Source of the DNA: an uncultured Dorea sp. | GTDB lineage: Bacteria; Bacillota; Clostridia; Lachnospirales; Lachnospiraceae | Length of the DNA: 34,355 nt | Reading direction: 5' to 3' | Assembly (NCBI GenBank): GCA_947063855.1 | Contig: CAMSTW010000038.1 | Span: 1-34,355 of the forward strand | Part shown: one piece after another, positions 31,674 through 34,355 of the stretch | Position numbering within the stretch: position 1 is the stretch's first letter | Layout of the letters: each line of letters opens with the position of its first letter | Notes under the pieces: generated by a model | What the model saw: only the letters and a program-made list of their open reading frames with translations | Databases searched by the model: none | What the model was told of the DNA's origin: nothing | Made by a program: the position numbers and the translations under genes

Positions 31674-32489
31674 ATGAAGAGAAGATTATTGGGTGTATGC
31701 CTGGCAGGCGTTCTGGTTCTCGCATCCTCTGTGACGGCGTTTGCCGAGGACCGTAAAGGTGCTTCCGGCTGGGAGGTAAGCTTCGACGGGAAGAAGATGA
31801 GCAGTAATTTTACCACCGCCAACATGGGCGACGAGATCAACGCCATGCAGCCGGGGGATTCGGTGGAGCTTACGATTACGCTTAAGAATAATTTTGACGG
31901 CGAGGCGGACTGGTATATGAAGAATGAGGTGCTGAACGCCCTGGAGGACGCCGGGGACGCAGCGGGCGGCGCTTATGATTATCTGCTGACGTATACGGAC
32001 GGGGCAGGGAAGACTACGACGCTCTATTCCAGTGAGAAGTTCGGAGGAGACGGGAGATACAACGGCGTGGGTCTTCATGGAGCGACTACGACGCTTGAGG
32101 ATTATTTCTACATGGACCGGCTGGGAAAGGGCGGCAAAGGCACGGTGAAGCTTATGGTTGCCCTGGATGGCGAGACGCTGGTGAATAATTATCAGAATAC
32201 CTATGCAAGACTGCAGATGGATTTTGCGACGGAGCTGGTCGGGCCTGGTTCCGGCAATCCGGGCAGCAGGCCCGGCGGAAACCGGGAGGTGATTAAGACC
32301 GGGGACCAGTCGCAGATTATGCTGTATATGTTGATGATGCTGGGCGCGGGACTTGCGCTGCTGCTGATTGTGTTCCTGAGACTTCGTAAGGAACAGGAGG
32401 AAGCGGCTTATGAGACCGGCGCAGGGAATGTGATTTCAAGGCGTCAGGCAGAAGGTGCAGACGAGACAGGAAGGAAGGGGCAGAGATAG
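31674..32489 (+). CDS. Surface protein with IKTGD motif and C-terminal membrane helix
   Basis: This 271-residue protein has an ordinary Sec signal cleaved near residue 24 (AFA/ED). The beta-rich ectodomain contains MQPGDSVELTITLKNNFDGEADWYMKN, typical of proteins associated with TasA-like clusters. A Gly/Pro linker follows, then IKTGD (207-211), one membrane helix (about 214-236) and a 33-residue cytoplasmic tail. IKTGD resembles xxxTG sorting motifs, but the tail is far longer than usual, so membrane anchoring is as likely as sortase processing. It may anchor TasA-like fibres to the cell. The next gene starts one base after its stop. Confidence 0.75.
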   Translation: MKRRLLGVCLAGVLVLASSVTAFAEDRKGASGWEVSFDGKKMSSNFTTANMGDEINAMQPGDSVELTITLKNNFDGEADWYMKNEVLNALEDAGDAAGGAYDYLLTYTDGAGKTTTLYSSEKFGGDGRYNGVGLHGATTTLEDYFYMDRLGKGGKGTVKLMVALDGETLVNNYQNTYARLQMDFATELVGPGSGNPGSRPGGNREVIKTGDQSQIMLYMLMMLGAGLALLLIVFLRLRKEQEEAAYETGAGNVISRRQAEGADETGRKGQR

Positions 32490-32490
32490 T

Positions 32491-33540
32491 ATGAAATGGT
32501 TGAAGAAGATACAGGCCGGCCTGCTGGCTCTGTCCATGACGGTTCTTGCAGCGGGGCAGACGGCTCTGGCGGCGGATACAGGATATACGTATACGATCAG
32601 GCTGTACGCCGGGAATCAGGGAATGCTCACGGGCGAGGGGATCACTGCACCGGGCGGCAGCGCGAAGATCGAGAAGGTCACAGGGAAGAACGGCCGGGTG
32701 GAGCAGATCGTGGTCAGAGGAGTGAGATATGGAGAGACGGTCTATATCAACCCGAATGATGCGGCGAAGGTGACGGACGACAGGTATTATGTCAGAGGTA
32801 TCAGGAGGTCCGGAAGGGATAATTCTGAGGCCGTGGCTTCTACGAAGGCAGTCGGTGCGGATATGGATTACGTGATTGCCTATGGCGTCAGCGGTGAGAT
32901 GACTCCTTATACGGTCAATTATCAGGATGCGGCGGGCAACGCCTTGCTTCCTGCTGATACTTATTATGGAAATATCGGTGAGAGACAGTATGTTTCGGCA
33001 CGTTATGTGGAGGGATACCAGCCTCAGGCTTACAATATGGTGATGACGTTGTCGTCTAATTCGGCGGAGAATGTGTTTAACTTCGTATATACTCCGGTCG
33101 AGACGCCTGCGCAGCCTGCGACGCCTGCGACAACGCCTGCCACGACGCCTGCCACGACGCCGGCAGCGACGACGTCTGGGGCGGCGCAGGGGACAACGCC
33201 GGGAGGAACGGCGCCGGGAGCGGATGCGGGGACGGCAGAACCTGCGGGAGCAGATGCAGGAGTCCCGGCAGCTGGAGTCGGCGGTGATGTGGCGGTGCCG
33301 GATGACGCAGTACCGCAAGGAGACGCCCCGCAGAGTGTGATCGACAAGGATGAGGAAGTGCCGATGGCCGAGAGCATGAAAGAGGCTCAGCCGGGTACTG
33401 TGATGGGGTATCTGCCGGTCTATATCGGAATCGGCGCGGCGGCGGCGCTGGCTCTGGCCGGAACGGCGTTGTATCTGAGGAAGAGGCGGAAGGCGCTGGC
33501 GCTTAGGACGGGCAGACAGACGCTGGATCATGAGAAATAA
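32491..33540 (+). CDS. MucBP-domain membrane-anchored surface protein
   Basis: This 349-residue protein starts at the ATG at 32491 after GGAAGGGG; the frame opens further upstream, inside the preceding gene. The signal peptide ends at ALA/AD (about residue 28). A MucBP-like module (YTVNYQDAAGNALLPADTY through VFNFVYTP, about residues 140-205) suggests binding to mucin or other glycans. A long Thr/Pro/Ala linker with TPAT repeats (about 208-230) and a Gly/Ala/Pro region act as a stalk. A C-terminal membrane helix (about 310-330) and the tail RKRRK end the protein, without LPxTG. A host-mucus role is inference. Confidence 0.82.
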   Translation: MKWLKKIQAGLLALSMTVLAAGQTALAADTGYTYTIRLYAGNQGMLTGEGITAPGGSAKIEKVTGKNGRVEQIVVRGVRYGETVYINPNDAAKVTDDRYYVRGIRRSGRDNSEAVASTKAVGADMDYVIAYGVSGEMTPYTVNYQDAAGNALLPADTYYGNIGERQYVSARYVEGYQPQAYNMVMTLSSNSAENVFNFVYTPVETPAQPATPATTPATTPATTPAATTSGAAQGTTPGGTAPGADAGTAEPAGADAGVPAAGVGGDVAVPDDAVPQGDAPQSVIDKDEEVPMAESMKEAQPGTVMGYLPVYIGIGAAAALALAGTALYLRKRRKALALRTGRQTLDHEK

Positions 33541-33675
33541 TTATCTATAGAATATATTGGAAATCTAAGAAAGGGCTGTTGCAGAATGCAGCTCATACAC
33601 AATATACTGACCGTATATTGTATATGGCGGTATTTTGCGGCGGCCTTTTGAGATATCAGGGCGAAGGGGATTGTG
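33541..33675. other. Intergenic region with a hairpin before sipW
   Basis: ACAATATAC (33599-33607) pairs perfectly with GTATATTGT (33613-33621) around 5 bases. No T run follows, so it is not a clear terminator. It could be an mRNA structure or an operator. Confidence 0.4.
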
Positions 33676-34281
33676 ATGAGACGTGACGAGGGTAAGAACG
33701 GGAGTAAGAATTATGAAGGGGGTTCTGACAGAGACCGCGGCGTAAGCCGTATTGGGAGCGGCGGACGTAGACGGGCGGGGAAGGTATGCAGTGCGGCTGG
33801 TACGATACTGATCGTGGCAGTGATTCTTCTGTGTTCTATGCTGGTTCTCCCGGGGATGCTCGGGTTTCATATGTATCATGTGGTAAGTGGCAGTATGGAG
33901 CCTGCGATTCCGGTGGGGAGTCTTTTGTATGTGCAGGGGGGTGAGCCGGAGGATGTGGAGGAGGATGCGGTGATCGCTTTCTATGGGGCGCTTGAGGATG
34001 CGGGGATTATTACCCACAGGGTTGTGAAGAATAATGTGGTGTCGGGAACATTTTTTACAAAAGGGGACGCCAATGAGAAGGAAGATCCGGAACCGGTGCC
34101 TTATGATAATTATATTGGGAGCGTGGTGCTGACTGTTCCTTACATGGGGCTGGTATTGACGATCATGACTTCCCTGGAAGGGAAGATGGCGGCGGCCCTT
34201 GTGGTCGGAATCGGCGTGGTGCTGAATCTGATCGGAGGGAAAATTGGGGATAAGTGGTCAGAAAAAAGTTTTACTAAATAG
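33676..34281 (+). CDS. sipW: SipW-type signal peptidase (Ser/His type)
   Basis: This 201-residue signal peptidase is of the archaeal/ER-like class, which uses histidine in place of lysine. One membrane segment spans about residues 42-62. Catalytic S73 lies in VSGSMEP, H114 in IITHRVV, and the aspartate D131 in FTKGDANEKEDPEPV. A second hydrophobic stretch closes the C-terminus (about 152-190). AAGGGGA at 33664-33670 favours the ATG at 33676 over the overlapping GTG at 33673. It processes TasA-like precursors in Bacillus. Two candidate substrates with SipW-type signal sequences lie upstream in the same cluster, although the order differs from tapA-sipW-tasA. Confidence 0.92.
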   Translation: MRRDEGKNGSKNYEGGSDRDRGVSRIGSGGRRRAGKVCSAAGTILIVAVILLCSMLVLPGMLGFHMYHVVSGSMEPAIPVGSLLYVQGGEPEDVEEDAVIAFYGALEDAGIITHRVVKNNVVSGTFFTKGDANEKEDPEPVPYDNYIGSVVLTVPYMGLVLTIMTSLEGKMAAALVVGIGVVLNLIGGKIGDKWSEKSFTK

Positions 34282-34292
34282 GCAAAAAGTAG

Positions 34293-34321
34293 TCGAAAAA
34301 TGTCATTTAATGTGATATAAT
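34293..34321 (+). promoter_or_regulatory. Promoter for a gene beyond the window
   Basis: A perfect TATAAT at 34316-34321 is preceded at 17 bp by TCGAAA (34293-34298). The overlapping AGTCGAA resembles a Spo0A box (TGTCGAA) by six of seven bases. AAGGAAAGG near the window end is the ribosome site of the next, unseen gene. Confidence 0.5.
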
Positions 34322-34355
34322 AAAATCGTTCTCAACAGTAAGGAAAGGAAGAGCA

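Noticed and set aside
32317..33531. 404-residue arginine-rich minus-strand frame
   Set aside because: It is the antisense shadow of the GC-rich MucBP gene; the repeated RR and RRR runs come from the TPAT linker.
33599..33621. Hairpin upstream of sipW as a terminator
   Set aside because: The stem is AT-rich and no T run follows, so termination is not supported.

Overview
The window looks like a gut-type Lachnospiraceae chromosome (Bacillota, Clostridia). The evidence is the parA-parB-DUF4446-serS-DUF3881 order, strong AAAGGAGG-type ribosome binding sites, class C sortases with LPxTG pilins, BTAD regulators, and surface proteins with a Cys/His repeat typical of that family. This placement rests on remembered family distributions; no search was run. 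No tRNA or rRNA gene was seen.

Positions 1-5990 are an origin-proximal core region. An AT-rich stretch (1-1356) holds five parS sites spaced 69-71 bp apart as a tandem array, with a sixth site just upstream of parA. Then come parA, parB, a DUF4446 membrane protein, seryl-tRNA synthetase and a DUF3881 protein, closed by two terminator hairpins.

Positions 5990-12660 are an accessory stretch. It holds a tyrosine recombinase bracketed by a 21-bp inverted repeat, a small protein of an unnamed family, a BTAD regulator with a degenerate GGDEF-like C-terminus, a P-loop kinase-like protein, an AAA-ATPase-like/PD-(D/E)XK protein and, on the minus strand, a HicB antitoxin without a visible HicA.

Positions 12660-34355 are one long, nearly all-plus-strand surface-fibre locus. 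It starts with a paralogue of the small protein, a coiled-coil protein and a type I signal peptidase. A giant adhesin follows, split by an apparent +1 frameshift near 21120. Then come an LPNSG ancillary pilin, an LPSTG major pilin, two class C sortases and a secreted FctA/DUF5979-like protein. The locus continues with two proteins carrying SipW-type signal sequences (TasA/camelysin-like), an IKTGD membrane protein, a MucBP protein and a SipW-type signal peptidase. The last gene is followed by a promoter pointing out of the window.

The likely joint function is assembly of a covalent sortase pilus together with a TasA-like, SipW-processed fibre or matrix system. The BTAD protein and the paired small proteins are candidate regulators, and the recombinase with its inverted repeats is a candidate phase-variation device. 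The joint system and the regulatory links are inference from gene order.
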